Origin: Bradyrhizobium sp. Ai1a-2
GTDB taxonomy: Bacteria; Pseudomonadota; Alphaproteobacteria; Rhizobiales; Xanthobacteraceae
DNA length: 64,000 nucleotides
NCBI RefSeq assembly: GCF_000426245.1
Contig: NZ_AUEZ01000009.1
Coordinates: forward strand, 1-64,000
Direction of reading: 5' to 3'
Part shown: positions 14,346-23,965 of the stretch, in pieces
Position numbering within the stretch: the first letter of the stretch is position 1
Layout of the letters: each line of letters starts with the position of its first letter
Program-made: the position numbers and the translations under genes
The notes under the pieces: generated by a model
The model's input: the letters and a program-made list of their open reading frames with translations, nothing else
Told to the model about the DNA's origin: nothing
The model's database searches: none

Positions 14346-15523
14346 TGACGATGCTCGCGCCCCAGCCGGTCGAGACCACGACGCAGTCGCCGCTCGGCGA
14401 AGCCGTGCCGCCGAGCCGCCGTCCCTTCGAGCCGTCGCCGCTCAACAAGCGCCGCTGGCAGAACTTCAAGGCCAACCGCCGCGGCTACTGGTCGTTCTGG
14501 ATCTTCCTGGTGCTGTTCGTGGTCTCGCTGTTCGCCAATTTCATTGCGAATGATCGCCCACTGATGGTCAGGTATGACGGTCGGCTCTATTGGCCTGTGC
14601 TCTTCAACTATGCCGAGACGACGTTCGGCGGCGATTTCGAGACTACGGCGGATTACCGCGATCCCTACTTGCAGAAGCAGATCGCTGCCAAGGGTGGCAC
14701 CATCATCTGGCCGCCGATCCGCTATTCCTACGACACCCACAATCTCGATCTGCCGACGCCGGCGCCGTCAAAGCCGACCTGGCTTTTGACCGAAAAGCAG
14801 TGCAAGGAGGTGGTCGAGAGGAAGCAGCTCAGCGGCTGCCGCGACCTCGAATACAACTGGCTCGGCACCGACGACCAGGGCCGCGACGTGCTCGCGCGCC
14901 TGATCTACGGTTTCCGGATTTCGGTGCTGTTCGGCCTGACGCTGACCATCCTGTCCTCGATCATCGGCGTCGCCGCTGGCGGCGTGCAGGGCTATTTCGG
15001 CGGTTGGATCGATCTGACGTTCCAGCGCCTGATCGAGGTCTGGACCGCGATCCCTTCGCTCTATCTGCTTCTGATCATCTCCGCGGTGCTGCCGCCGGGC
15101 TTCTTCATCCTGCTCGGCATCCTCCTGTTGTTTTCCTGGGTGTCGCTGGTCGGCCTGGTGCGCGCGGAATTCCTGCGCGGGCGCAATTTCGAATACATCC
15201 AGGCGGCGCGCGCGCTCGGCGTCTCCAATGCGGTGATCATGTTCCGCCACCTCTTGCCGAACGCGATGGTGGCGACCATGACCTTCCTGCCCTTCATCGT
15301 CTCGTCCTCCGTGATGACGCTGACAGCGCTGGACTTCCTCGGCTTCGGCCTGCCGCCGGGCTCGCCTTCGCTCGGCGAATTGCTGGCGCAGGGCAAGGCC
15401 AATGTGCAGGCGCCGTGGCTCGGCTTCACCGGCTTCTTCTCGGTCGCGATCATGCTCTCGCTCCTGATCTTCATCGGCGAGGCCGCTCGCGACGCCTTCG
15501 ACCCGCGCAAGACGTTCAGGTAG
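14345..15523 (+). CDS. yejE: ABC transporter permease YejE
   Basis: Second membrane subunit of the importer, 392 residues. The ATG shares one base with the yejB stop. It has a cytoplasmic N-terminal tail of about 45 residues, a first helix (WSFWIFLVLFVVSLFANF), and a large periplasmic insert containing the GTDDQGRDVLARLIYG motif typical of DppC/YejE. The binding-protein-dependent transport domain follows, with an EAA loop at QAARALGVSN. YejE proteins are longer than ordinary DppC because of that insert, as seen here. Confidence 0.93.
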   Translation: MTMLAPQPVETTTQSPLGEAVPPSRRPFEPSPLNKRRWQNFKANRRGYWSFWIFLVLFVVSLFANFIANDRPLMVRYDGRLYWPVLFNYAETTFGGDFETTADYRDPYLQKQIAAKGGTIIWPPIRYSYDTHNLDLPTPAPSKPTWLLTEKQCKEVVERKQLSGCRDLEYNWLGTDDQGRDVLARLIYGFRISVLFGLTLTILSSIIGVAAGGVQGYFGGWIDLTFQRLIEVWTAIPSLYLLLIISAVLPPGFFILLGILLLFSWVSLVGLVRAEFLRGRNFEYIQAARALGVSNAVIMFRHLLPNAMVATMTFLPFIVSSSVMTLTALDFLGFGLPPGSPSLGELLAQGKANVQAPWLGFTGFFSVAIMLSLLIFIGEAARDAFDPRKTFR

Positions 15524-15534
15524 AGGGCAGCATC

Positions 15535-17160
15535 ATGGACGCCATCAATCAGCCGCTGCTCGATGTCCGCGACCTCTCGGTCGCTTTCGGCCCCTCGGTC
15601 GCGGTCGACCATGTCTCGTTCTCGATCAAGCGCGGCGAATGCGTCGCGCTGGTCGGCGAATCCGGCTCGGGCAAATCCGTCAGCGCGCTGTCGGTCCTGA
15701 AACTGCTGCCCTATCCGGCGGCCTCGCATCCTTCCGGCAGCGTCCGTTTCAAGGGGCGCGACCTCCTTACCGCCTCGGAGCGAGAGATGCGCGAGGTGCG
15801 GGGCAACGACATCTCGATCATCTTCCAGGAGCCGATGACCTCGCTCAATCCGCTCCACACCATCGAGGCGCAGATCGGCGAGATTCTATCGCTGCACAGC
15901 GGCGTGCGTGGCGCGCGGGCGCGGGCGCGCACCATCGAGCTCCTGACGCAGGTCGGCATTCCCGAGCCCGAGACGCGGCTGCAAAGCTATCCCCATCAGC
16001 TCTCCGGCGGCCAGCGCCAGCGCGTGATGATCGCGATGGCGCTCGCCAACGAGCCCGACCTTCTGATCGCGGACGAGCCGACGACGGCGCTCGACGTTAC
16101 CGTGCAGGCACAGATCCTGGCGCTGCTGGCCGAGATCCGCACCCGGCTCGGCATGAGCATGCTGTTCATCACCCACGATCTCGGCATCGTTCGCCGCATC
16201 GCCGATACCGTCTGCGTCATGAATGGTGGCAAGATCGTCGAGCACGGCCCGGTCGAGCAGGTCTTCACCGCCCCCAAGCATCCCTATACGCGCGATCTCC
16301 TCGCCGCGGAGCCGAAACCCGATCCGGCGCCGCCGCGCCCGGACCAGCCGGTGGTGATCTCGGCGGATAATCTGAAGGTCTGGTTCCCGATCAAGCGCGG
16401 ATTGCTGCGCTCCACTGTCGGCCATATCAAGGCGGTCGACGGCGTCAGCATCGCGGTGCGCAAGGGCGAGACGCTCGGCGTGGTCGGCGAATCCGGTTCC
16501 GGCAAGACCACGCTCGGACTCGCGCTGCTGCGGTTGATCTCCTCGGACGGGCCGATCGTCTTCCTGGGCAACGATATCCAGGGCCTGCGCTTCAAGCAGA
16601 TGCGGCCGTTCCGCCGCGACATGCAGATCGTGTTCCAGGATCCGTTCGGCGCGCTGAGTCCGCGCATGTCGGTCGGTGACATCATCGCGGAGGGCTTGAG
16701 CGTCCATCAGCAGCATTTGTCGGCCGAAGAGCGCGAGGCGCGGGTGATCAAGGCGCTGAAGGACGTCGGGTTGAAGCCGGAATGGCGCTTTCGCTATCCG
16801 CATGAATTCTCCGGCGGTCAGCGGCAGCGCATCTCGATCGCGCGCGCGGTGGTGCTGGAGCCGAATTTCGTGGTGCTGGACGAACCGACGAGCGCGCTCG
16901 ACATGCTGTTCCAGGCGCAGATGGTCGATCTGCTCCGCGAGTTGCAGCGCAAGCGCGACCTTACCTACATGTTCATCTCGCACGATCTGCGCGTGGTGGC
17001 TTCGCTGGCCAGCCATCTGATCGTGATGAAATCCGGCAAGGTCGAGGAGGAGGGTCCGGCCTCCGAACTGTTCAAGAACCCGAAGAGCGACTACACCCGC
17101 GCCCTCTTCGCCGCCGCCTTCCGCTTGGAGACGGCAGGCGACGGTGCGGTGGCGACGTAA
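15535..17160 (+). CDS. yejF: Double ABC ATPase YejF
   Basis: A 541-residue ATPase with two fused ABC domains, replacing the separate DppD and DppF subunits. Domain 1 has Walker A GESGSGKS and signature LSGGQRQRV with Walker B LLIADEPT. Domain 2 has [18 protein letters not shown] and FVVLDEPT. Start chosen at the ATG 11 nt after yejE; the frame continues far upstream only as a shadow of yejE. Last gene of the operon, followed by a palindromic repeat. Confidence 0.95.
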   Translation: MDAINQPLLDVRDLSVAFGPSVAVDHVSFSIKRGECVALVGESGSGKSVSALSVLKLLPYPAASHPSGSVRFKGRDLLTASEREMREVRGNDISIIFQEPMTSLNPLHTIEAQIGEILSLHSGVRGARARARTIELLTQVGIPEPETRLQSYPHQLSGGQRQRVMIAMALANEPDLLIADEPTTALDVTVQAQILALLAEIRTRLGMSMLFITHDLGIVRRIADTVCVMNGGKIVEHGPVEQVFTAPKHPYTRDLLAAEPKPDPAPPRPDQPVVISADNLKVWFPIKRGLLRSTVGHIKAVDGVSIAVRKGETLGVVGESGSGKTTLGLALLRLISSDGPIVFLGNDIQGLRFKQMRPFRRDMQIVFQDPFGALSPRMSVGDIIAEGLSVHQQHLSAEEREARVIKALKDVGLKPEWRFRYPHEFSGGQRQRISIARAVVLEPNFVVLDEPTSALDMLFQAQMVDLLRELQRKRDLTYMFISHDLRVVASLASHLIVMKSGKVEEEGPASELFKNPKSDYTRALFAAAFRLETAGDGAVAT

Positions 17161-17220
17161 GGCAGTGGAGCCGCGCACTCCGTCCCACCTCTGCCGCTTG
17201 GGGGAGAGGGAGGAGAGCGC

Positions 17221-17312
17221 CGTAGCCCGGGTGGAGCGTTAGCGTAACCCGGGGCCGCTGGTGGGTTTTGATGCAGTTGTCCCGGGTTACGCTGCGCTCC
17301 ACCCGGGCTACG
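17221..17312. repeat. Palindromic repeat, family B
   Basis: Same inverted repeat as at 6766-6857, with arms around cgtagcccgggtggagcg and its complement and a variable centre. It fills the gap between the convergent yejF and NlpC/P60 genes and may serve as a shared 3'-end structure. Confidence 0.85.
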
Positions 17313-17314
17313 AG

Positions 17315-18157
17315 TTAAAGCCGCTTGATCGCGACCACTTCGCTGCCGGCCGCCTTGATGCGTGGGATGGCCTCGGTGGTGCGCTCGATTACGGTTGCCA
17401 TGTGATGCGCGTTGGCGTGCACGATCGTTGTCGCATCGCGCACGATGGCGACATGGCCCTTCCAGAAGATCAGGTCGCCGCGCTGCAGTTTCCTTGTTTC
17501 GGTCGCGCTCAACTCGCGCCCGAGGCCCTCCTGCTGCATGTCGCTGTCGCGCGGACAGCCGGTGCCGGCGGCGGTCAGCGCGACCTGCACCAGGCCGGAG
17601 CAATCGATGCCAAGGCTGCTCTTGCCGCCCCAGAGATAGGGCGTGCCGACGAAGCGTTCGGCAACAGTGACGAAGTCATCCTCGATCGCGTCGATGCCGC
17701 CGACATGGTGGCGCGGCAGGTGCCAGCCTTCGCGCGTTACCGCGAACACGCCGTCCTCGCGAGCGACGTTCAGCCTGGCGCCGAGCGGCAGCGTTTCGAC
17801 CGGCGGCAGCTTGATCGAGGGACCGGGGAACGCAAAAGTCCGTAGCGCCGTCACCTTGTGGGTCGGCGCGGCCGAAGGCTTTGCCAGCGCGGCATCGGGC
17901 AGCCAGCCGACATAGCCGTCGCTGCCAAGCTGGCCCCAGGCGAACCCCTCGCTGTTCCGGTCATAGATGGTGACAGGCTCGCCCTTCAGCGCCTGCGTCA
18001 GCAGCGTGGCGTCGGAGCGGGGCGCTTCGTGGAGCGGTGCGAGCGCGCACGCGACCTCGAACTCCTCGCCGGGGACGAAGCGCTCAGCGCTCACCTTGCC
18101 TTCGAGATATTTCGCGGCGATGTCGCCGCGTGCGGGAGTGAGGCGCGGATCATCCAT
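17315..18157 (-). CDS. NlpC/P60 peptidase with SH3 domains
   Basis: A 280-residue putative peptidoglycan-stem endopeptidase. The N-terminal half (about 30-145) looks like bacterial SH3 domains (EGFAWGQLGSDGYVGWLP). The C-terminal half is an NlpC/P60 domain with catalytic Cys186 in DCSG, a His in GHVAIV and a further His in the HANAH motif. No signal peptide is visible, so it may act on imported muropeptides in the cytoplasm or leave by another route. Its ATG lies 8 nt inside the end of the aminopeptidase gene, so the two are translated together. Confidence 0.9.
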   Translation of the reverse strand: MDDPRLTPARGDIAAKYLEGKVSAERFVPGEEFEVACALAPLHEAPRSDATLLTQALKGEPVTIYDRNSEGFAWGQLGSDGYVGWLPDAALAKPSAAPTHKVTALRTFAFPGPSIKLPPVETLPLGARLNVAREDGVFAVTREGWHLPRHHVGGIDAIEDDFVTVAERFVGTPYLWGGKSSLGIDCSGLVQVALTAAGTGCPRDSDMQQEGLGRELSATETRKLQRGDLIFWKGHVAIVRDATTIVHANAHHMATVIERTTEAIPRIKAAGSEVVAIKRL

Positions 18158-19532
18158 AGCGCTGGCTCAACAGTTTGTAGATCGCGCGCGCCGCCTGGCA
18201 TTCGCCGCCCTCGGGGCGCGCCGGCCTTGCGCTGGGAGTCCAGCCGTAGATATCGACATGCAGCCAGCGTTTGGCGCGCTCGACGAAGCGCTGCAGGAAC
18301 AGCGCGCAGGTGATCGAACCGGCGAAGGTGCCCGACGGCGCGTTGGTGATGTCGGCCGTCTTCGAATCCAGCCAGGAATCGTAGGCAGGCCACAGCGGCA
18401 TGCGCCACAACGGATCGTACTCCGCTCTCGCATGCGCCGCCACCTCCGCGGCCAGCGTGTCATCCTGCGTGTAAAAGGGCGGCAGGTCCGGCCCCAGCGC
18501 CACGCGCGCGGCGCCGGTCAAGGTGCCCAGGTCGATCAAGAGATCCGGCTTCTCCTCGTCGGCGAGCGCCAGCGCGTCGGCGAGGACCAGCCGTCCCTCG
18601 GCATCGGTGTTGCCGATCTCGACCGTCAGCCCCTTGCGCGAGGTGAAGATGTCGAGCGGGCGGAAGGCATTGCCCGCGACCGCGTTCTCGACCGCGGGAA
18701 TCAGCACGCGCAGCCGTACCTTGAGCTTCGCGTCCATCACCATCTGTGCCAGTGCAAGCACATTGGCGGCGCCGCCCATGTCCTTCTTCATGATGAGCAT
18801 GCCGCTCGATGGCTTCAGGTCGAGCCCGCCGGTGTCGAAGCAGACGCCCTTGCCGACCAGCGTCACCTTGGGGTGATCCGGGTTACCCCAGGTGAGATCG
18901 ATCAGCCGCGGCGCGCGGCTCGAGGCCATGCCGACGGCATGGATCAGCGGAAAATTCTGCCGCACGAGCTCGTCGCCCGTGATGCAGTTGAACGCGGCGC
19001 CGAACCGGGACGCTACCTGCTCAACCGCCTGCGCCAGCTCCTGCGGCCCCATGTCGTTCGAGGGGGTGTTGATGAGGTCGCGTGCCAGGGATGCGGCTTC
19101 CGCCACCCGCGAGATGTCGGCAGCATCGACACCATCTGGCGGCACCAGCCGCACGTCGGGGGTTTCCGCCTTGCGATAGCGGCCGAAGCGGTAGTTGCCG
19201 AGCGCAAAGGCCAGTGCGGCGAGCCGCGTATCGTGCGGCGCATTGGCGAAGCGGTAGACGCCTGATGGCAGCAATCCGGGCAGGCTGCCCGGCCGGAACG
19301 GATCGCGCGAGCGGCTTGCCTCGTCTTCCAGGCCGAACAGCACCTGCGCGAGTGAACCGTCGGGCGCTGGGAGCGCCAGATATTTGCCGGGCTTGGCTGC
19401 ATAGCCATTGGCCTGCGCGAACTGCCGTGCATGAGCAGGAAGCGTTTCGCGGATCTGTTCCCAGTTCGTCTTGGTGACGAAAGTGATGGGAACGGCGTTC
19501 GACGCGGGTGCGGTTTCGAAGATGGATGGCAT
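18150..19532 (-). CDS. M17 leucyl aminopeptidase family protein
   Basis: A 460-residue metalloaminopeptidase of the M17 family. The two-metal centre motifs are present: VGKGVCFDTGGLDLK with catalytic Lys, KDMGGAAN, and the diagnostic NTDAEGRLVLADAL. It belongs to the shorter PepB-like branch rather than classical 500-residue PepA, and no signal peptide is seen. The stop overlaps the NlpC/P60 start, which suggests joint breakdown of short peptides, possibly muropeptides (inference). Its promoter region is shared with tadD. Confidence 0.92.
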   Translation of the reverse strand: MPSIFETAPASNAVPITFVTKTNWEQIRETLPAHARQFAQANGYAAKPGKYLALPAPDGSLAQVLFGLEDEASRSRDPFRPGSLPGLLPSGVYRFANAPHDTRLAALAFALGNYRFGRYRKAETPDVRLVPPDGVDAADISRVAEAASLARDLINTPSNDMGPQELAQAVEQVASRFGAAFNCITGDELVRQNFPLIHAVGMASSRAPRLIDLTWGNPDHPKVTLVGKGVCFDTGGLDLKPSSGMLIMKKDMGGAANVLALAQMVMDAKLKVRLRVLIPAVENAVAGNAFRPLDIFTSRKGLTVEIGNTDAEGRLVLADALALADEEKPDLLIDLGTLTGAARVALGPDLPPFYTQDDTLAAEVAAHARAEYDPLWRMPLWPAYDSWLDSKTADITNAPSGTFAGSITCALFLQRFVERAKRWLHVDIYGWTPSARPARPEGGECQAARAIYKLLSQRYG

Positions 19533-19580
19533 GCGACTCTCATCAATGGCAGGGACGCAAATGGCAGGGTCTCTGCCTAA

Positions 19581-19595
19581 TTAACCAGACGTTAG
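19581..19595 (+). promoter_or_regulatory. CtrA-like box upstream of tadD
   Basis: TTAA-N7-TTAG, one base off the alphaproteobacterial CtrA consensus TTAA-N7-TTAA, followed by another GGTTAAC. It is 66 nt before the tadD ATG and 48 nt before the divergent aminopeptidase ATG. CtrA is known to govern pilus genes in Caulobacter; a role here is inference. Confidence 0.4.
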
Positions 19596-19661
19596 GGTTA
19601 ACAGTCTATTGCTGGTGCATTCGGCTCAATCTTTTCGCGCGAATTTGTGAGTTAAAGGGCT

Positions 19662-20471
19662 ATGCGTCGACAGTCCAGTCTTGTCCGCGCTCTCGCGTCG
19701 GCTGCCTTTTCGGCGCTGCTGGCGGCAGGTCTTGGTGGGTGCCAGACGCTCTCCGATGTCGCGGGCCCGCTGACGACACGGACACGGACCGCCGCAGCCG
19801 CGCCGGATGACCCGCACCGTGCTGTCGAATTCTATGGCGAGCGCTATCGCGCCAATCCGAAGGATGTCGAGGCTGCGATCGGTTACGGTCAGGCGCTGCG
19901 GACGACCGGACAGCGCGCGCAGGCGGTCGCGATGCTGGAGCAGGCCACGATCGCCAATCCCGGCAACCGGCCGCTGCTCGCGGCCTATGGCCGGGCGCTT
20001 GCCGACAACGGCAATGCGCAGGCGGCATTCGACGTACTGAGCCGCGCGCACTCACCCGATAATCCTGATTGGCGCATCCTGTCGGTGCAGGGAACCACGC
20101 TCGACAGGCTTGGCCGGCATGAGGAGGCGCGCCGCTATTATGCGAGCGCGCTGCGCATCGCCCCGGACGAGCCGTCGGTGCTGTCCAATCTCGGCTTGTC
20201 CTACATGCTGAGCCGCGATCTGGCCAAGGCCGAAGAGAATCTGCGCCGCGCCTATGCCAGCAGCCGTGCCGACAGCCGGGTGCGGCAGAACCTTGCCCTG
20301 GTGGTCGGCCTGCAGGGCCGGTTCGAGGAAGCCGAGAGCATCGTCAAGGCCGACCTGCCTGCCGGCGAAGCCGCCGCCAACGTCGCCTACCTCCGCGACA
20401 TGCTGAAGGGCCGGGACAATCCGCGGACCGCGTCGGCGAAACCACTGCCGGTCGTCGCGCGCGACGATTGA
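19662..20471 (+). CDS. tadD: TadD-like TPR lipoprotein
   Basis: A 269-residue lipoprotein: signal peptide then a lipobox ending LGGC (Cys about 27). At least four tetratricopeptide repeats follow (for example residues 60-95 and 130-200). TadD is the pilotin-like TPR lipoprotein of Tad pilus systems and is thought to help the secretin reach the outer membrane. It is the only gene of the cluster transcribed rightward here, convergent with tadC, and is preceded by a CtrA-like box. Confidence 0.88.
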   Translation: MRRQSSLVRALASAAFSALLAAGLGGCQTLSDVAGPLTTRTRTAAAAPDDPHRAVEFYGERYRANPKDVEAAIGYGQALRTTGQRAQAVAMLEQATIANPGNRPLLAAYGRALADNGNAQAAFDVLSRAHSPDNPDWRILSVQGTTLDRLGRHEEARRYYASALRIAPDEPSVLSNLGLSYMLSRDLAKAEENLRRAYASSRADSRVRQNLALVVGLQGRFEEAESIVKADLPAGEAAANVAYLRDMLKGRDNPRTASAKPLPVVARDD

Positions 20472-20506
20472 TCCGTCCCAAGCGTTCCGCGAGCCGCACA
20501 CCCGAT

Positions 20507-21484
20507 TCAGTGGAACGTCGCCATGACCTTGATGTAGGCCGGGCCGAGGATGACGATGAAGAGGCAGGGCAGGAAGAACAGGATCATCGGCACCGTCAGT
20601 TTTGGCGGCAGCGCGGCAGCTTTCTTTTCCGCTTCGTTCATGCGCATGTCGCGATTCTCCTGCGCCATCACGCGCAGGCTCTGGCCGAGCGGCGTGCCGT
20701 AGCGCTCGGACTGCTGCAGCGCCAGGCAGACCGACTTCACGCTCTCGAGCCCGGTGCGGGCGGCGAGGTTTTCATAGGCCGTCTTGCGGTCCTGCAAGTA
20801 GGAAAGCTCCGCCGTGGTGAGTGTGAACTCCTCGGACAGCGCCACCGATTGCCCGACGATTTCGATCGCGACTTTCCTGAAAGCGACCTCGACCGACATG
20901 CCGGACTCGACGCAGATCAAGAGCAGGTCGAGTGCATCGGGGAAGGCGCGCTTGATGGAAAGCTGACGCTTGGAAATGGCGTTCTTCAGGAACAGCATCG
21001 GCGCCTGCAGCCCGAGATATGCCGCGCCGATGCAGATGCCGACGTTCACCAGCAGCGACGTTTCCAGTTGCGCAATCACGAAAATGTACAGTGCGGTGCC
21101 GATCAGCATGACGATCGGCGTCACTGCGCGGAAGAACAGAAAGGTGATATAGGGAGCGTTGCCGCGATAGCCGGCCATGATGAGCTTGTCGCGGGCGCTC
21201 TCCTGCGCCACCCATTTGCTGAGGTTGAAGTCCTCCACGACCTTGGAGACGATCTGCTTCGGCGTCTGCCGCAGCGATACCTTCTCCGATCTGGCCAGCC
21301 GCTCGCGCTCGCGCTGGCGGATGCGCTCGCGCTCGCTGGCCACCGCCTTCATGCGCTTCTGCAGGTTCTCGCCTGCGAACAGCGGCATGATCAGCGAATA
21401 GCAGGTTGCGCTCGCGGCGATCGCCGCGAGCAGCATCGTCATGAACCTGACGTCGTGGAGCTTGGCGGCCAGAAAATCAATCAT
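20507..21484 (-). CDS. tadC: Tad pilus inner-membrane platform protein TadC
   Basis: A 325-residue polytopic protein with a T2SSF/GspF domain in the middle (FPDALDLLLICVESGMS, about 150-166). Hydrophobic helices lie near the N-terminus, at 110-150 and at the C-terminus (VPMILFFLPCLFIVILG). With TadB it forms the platform on which the CpaF ATPase works. It is the last gene of the minus-strand unit, 10 nt after tadB. Confidence 0.93.
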   Translation of the reverse strand: MIDFLAAKLHDVRFMTMLLAAIAASATCYSLIMPLFAGENLQKRMKAVASERERIRQRERERLARSEKVSLRQTPKQIVSKVVEDFNLSKWVAQESARDKLIMAGYRGNAPYITFLFFRAVTPIVMLIGTALYIFVIAQLETSLLVNVGICIGAAYLGLQAPMLFLKNAISKRQLSIKRAFPDALDLLLICVESGMSVEVAFRKVAIEIVGQSVALSEEFTLTTAELSYLQDRKTAYENLAARTGLESVKSVCLALQQSERYGTPLGQSLRVMAQENRDMRMNEAEKKAAALPPKLTVPMILFFLPCLFIVILGPAYIKVMATFH

Positions 21485-21494
21485 GCTTCATCCG

Positions 21495-22475
21495 TCAGAA
21501 ATCAAAATTGATCATCTTCTTCATCACGAAGATGCCGGTGCTCATCCAGACCATACAGGCAACCAGCATCAGTTGGCCGGTTGAATGGGTCCAGAGCAGG
21601 GAGATGTAGTCGGGCGCTGTGATATAGGTGAGTATCATGACGGTCGGGGGCAGTGCGCCGATGATGCCCGCCGAAGCCTTGGCTTCCATCGACATCGCCT
21701 TGATCTTCTCTTTCATCTTCTTGCGGTCGCGCAGCACCTTGGACAGGTTGCCGAGTGCCTCCGAGAGATTGCCGCCGGATTTCTGCTGGATCGAGACCAC
21801 GATGCCGAAGAAGTTCGCTTCCGGCACCGGCATGCTCTCATACAGCCGGGCGCAGGCCTCGCCGAGTGGCATGCCGATCGTCTGGGTCTCGATGATGGCC
21901 TTGAACTCGCTCTTGAGCGGCTCGGGCGAGTCGTTGGCGACCACCTTGAGCGATTCAAACAGCGGAAGGCCGGCCTTGATGCCGCGAACGATGACGTCCA
22001 CGGCGTCGGGGAGCGCCTTGAGGAACGCCGCCTCGCGACGTTTCTTCAGGAAGCCGAGCAGCCAGCGCGGCAGTCCGAAGCCGGCGGCGAAAGCAAAACC
22101 CACTGCGCCCAATAGCCCGCCGCCGACCATGTAGGTGAGCGCGAAGCCGATCGCGGCAAGGACGCCGGAAATGATCCAGAACTTCCGAGGGGTCCAGTCG
22201 AGACCGGCCTGCGTCAGGCGCTTGCTCAGCGAGAGCTTCGCCTCCTTCTGCCGGCGCGCGTCGAGCTCGCGCAAGGTTCCTTCGACCTGCTCGCGGCGCG
22301 AACGCTGGGTCCGTTCGGTCTGGCGCACGGCGGTGGGTTCGGAGTGGGCGATGGAGGTGCGGCGCGCTTCAGCCTTCTTCTCCCCCGACAGCAAAGGATA
22401 GAGGAAGACCCAGGCGAGTCCGCCGATGGTGGTTGCGGCGAGGAAGGCGAGCGCGAGCGGTTGCAGGTTCATCAT
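21495..22475 (-). CDS. tadB: Tad pilus inner-membrane platform protein TadB
   Basis: A 326-residue GspF-like protein. It has an N-terminal helix, then a charged cytoplasmic stretch (about 32-85) and two central helices. The T2SSF domain contains LPDAVDVIVRGIKAGLPL and SGGNLSEALGNLS, and two C-terminal helices follow. Paralogue and partner of TadC. The ATG follows cpaF by 8 nt in one operon. Confidence 0.94.
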   Translation of the reverse strand: MMNLQPLALAFLAATTIGGLAWVFLYPLLSGEKKAEARRTSIAHSEPTAVRQTERTQRSRREQVEGTLRELDARRQKEAKLSLSKRLTQAGLDWTPRKFWIISGVLAAIGFALTYMVGGGLLGAVGFAFAAGFGLPRWLLGFLKKRREAAFLKALPDAVDVIVRGIKAGLPLFESLKVVANDSPEPLKSEFKAIIETQTIGMPLGEACARLYESMPVPEANFFGIVVSIQQKSGGNLSEALGNLSKVLRDRKKMKEKIKAMSMEAKASAGIIGALPPTVMILTYITAPDYISLLWTHSTGQLMLVACMVWMSTGIFVMKKMINFDF

Positions 22476-22483
22476 CGGCTTCC

Positions 22484-23947
22484 TTATGCCGTCGGCGGCG
22501 CTTCGGCGGCGTCGAGCGCGGCGGCGAGGCGGTTCTCCTCGTTATAGTAGCGGGCGCGCTCCCAGAATTTCGGCCGGCCGATGCCGGTCGAGCGATGCCG
22601 GCCGATGATCTTGCCGTTGGCGTCCTCGCCGACGACGTCGTACAGGAAAATGTCCTGCGTGATGATGGTGTCGCCTTCCATGCCCATCACTTCGGTGATG
22701 TGCGTGATGCGCCGGGAGCCGTCGCGCAGGCGCGCGGCCTGGATGATGACGTCGATCGAGGCACAGATCATCTCGCGGATCGTGCGCGAGGGCAGCGAGA
22801 AGCCGCCCATCGTGATCATGGATTCGCAGCGCGACAGCGCCTCGCGCGGGTTGTTGGCGTGCAGCGTGCCCATCGAGCCGTCGTGGCCGGTGTTCATCGC
22901 CTGCAGCAGGTCGAACGCCTCCGGTCCGCGGACTTCGCCGACGATGATTCGCTCGGGGCGCATACGCAGGCAGTTGCGGACCAGTTCGCGCATGGTGACC
23001 TGGCCTTCACCCTCGATGTTCGGCGGCCGGGTCTCCAGCCGGACCACATGAGGCTGCTGCAATTGCAGTTCGGCGGCGTCCTCGCAGGTGATGATGCGCT
23101 CGTCGTGCTCGATATAGTTGGTCAGGCAGTTGAGCAGCGTCGTCTTGCCGGAGCCGGTACCGCCGGAGATCAAGACGTTGCAACGGACGCGGCCGATGAT
23201 CTGCAGGATGGTCGCGCCGTCCGGCGTGATCGCGCCGAACTTGACGAGCTGCTCCAGCGTCAGCTTGTCCTTCTTGAATTTGCGGATGGTGAGCGCCGGG
23301 CCGTCGATGGCGAGCGGCGGCACGATGGCGTTGACGCGCGAGCCGTCGGCGAGGCGCGCGTCGCAGATCGGCGAGGATTCGTCGACGCGGCGGCCGACCT
23401 GGCTGACGATGCGCTGGCAGATGTTGAGAAGCTGCTGGTTGTCGCGGAAGCGGATGCCCGTGCGCTGGATCTTGCCGGCGACCTCGATGTAGACCGTGCC
23501 GGCGCCGTTGACCATGATGTCGGCGATGTCGTCGCGCGACAATAGCGGCTCGAGCGGGCCGTAACCGAGCACGTCGTTGCAGATATCATCGAGCAGATCT
23601 TCCTGCTCGGCGATCGACATCACGATGTTCTTGATCGCGATGATCTCGTTGACGATGTCGCGGATTTCCTCGCGCGCGGAATCGCCGTCGAGCTTGGCGA
23701 GCTGGGCGAGGTCGATCGCCTCGATCAGCGCCCCGAAGATGGTGGCCTTGACCTGGTAATAATTGTCGGACCGGCGCGTGTCGACGGTCGGCGCCGGCGG
23801 CGGCTTGGGCGGTGCGATCGACGGCGAAGGCATGGTGGGAGGCGTGATCTCGCGCGCCGGCGCGGCTGCGGCCGAAGGCTCCGGCGCGTGAACGGCGGGC
23901 CTCAGTCCCCGCACTTCACTGTCATTTGCGCTACGCTTACCAAACAC
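22484..23947 (-). CDS. cpaF: Pilus assembly ATPase CpaF (TadA)
   Basis: Secretion ATPase of the VirB11/TadA family that powers Flp pilus assembly, 487 residues from a GTG start with GGAG eight bases upstream. The Walker A motif GGTGSGKT has its Lys at 268. The Asp box ([11 protein letters not shown]), Walker B ([19 protein letters not shown]) and His box ([18 protein letters not shown]) all follow in order. The N-terminal 90 residues are low-complexity and Pro/Ala-rich. It is in one operon with cpaE upstream and tadB downstream. Confidence 0.96.
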   Translation of the reverse strand: MFGKRSANDSEVRGLRPAVHAPEPSAAAAPAREITPPTMPSPSIAPPKPPPAPTVDTRRSDNYYQVKATIFGALIEAIDLAQLAKLDGDSAREEIRDIVNEIIAIKNIVMSIAEQEDLLDDICNDVLGYGPLEPLLSRDDIADIMVNGAGTVYIEVAGKIQRTGIRFRDNQQLLNICQRIVSQVGRRVDESSPICDARLADGSRVNAIVPPLAIDGPALTIRKFKKDKLTLEQLVKFGAITPDGATILQIIGRVRCNVLISGGTGSGKTTLLNCLTNYIEHDERIITCEDAAELQLQQPHVVRLETRPPNIEGEGQVTMRELVRNCLRMRPERIIVGEVRGPEAFDLLQAMNTGHDGSMGTLHANNPREALSRCESMITMGGFSLPSRTIREMICASIDVIIQAARLRDGSRRITHITEVMGMEGDTIITQDIFLYDVVGEDANGKIIGRHRSTGIGRPKFWERARYYNEENRLAAALDAAEAPPTA

Positions 23948-23965
23948 GACTCTACTCCAGACCCG

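Noticed and set aside
15886..17178. 430-codon minus-strand frame opposite yejF
   Set aside because: yejF carries both intact ABC motif sets, so the antisense frame is a shadow.
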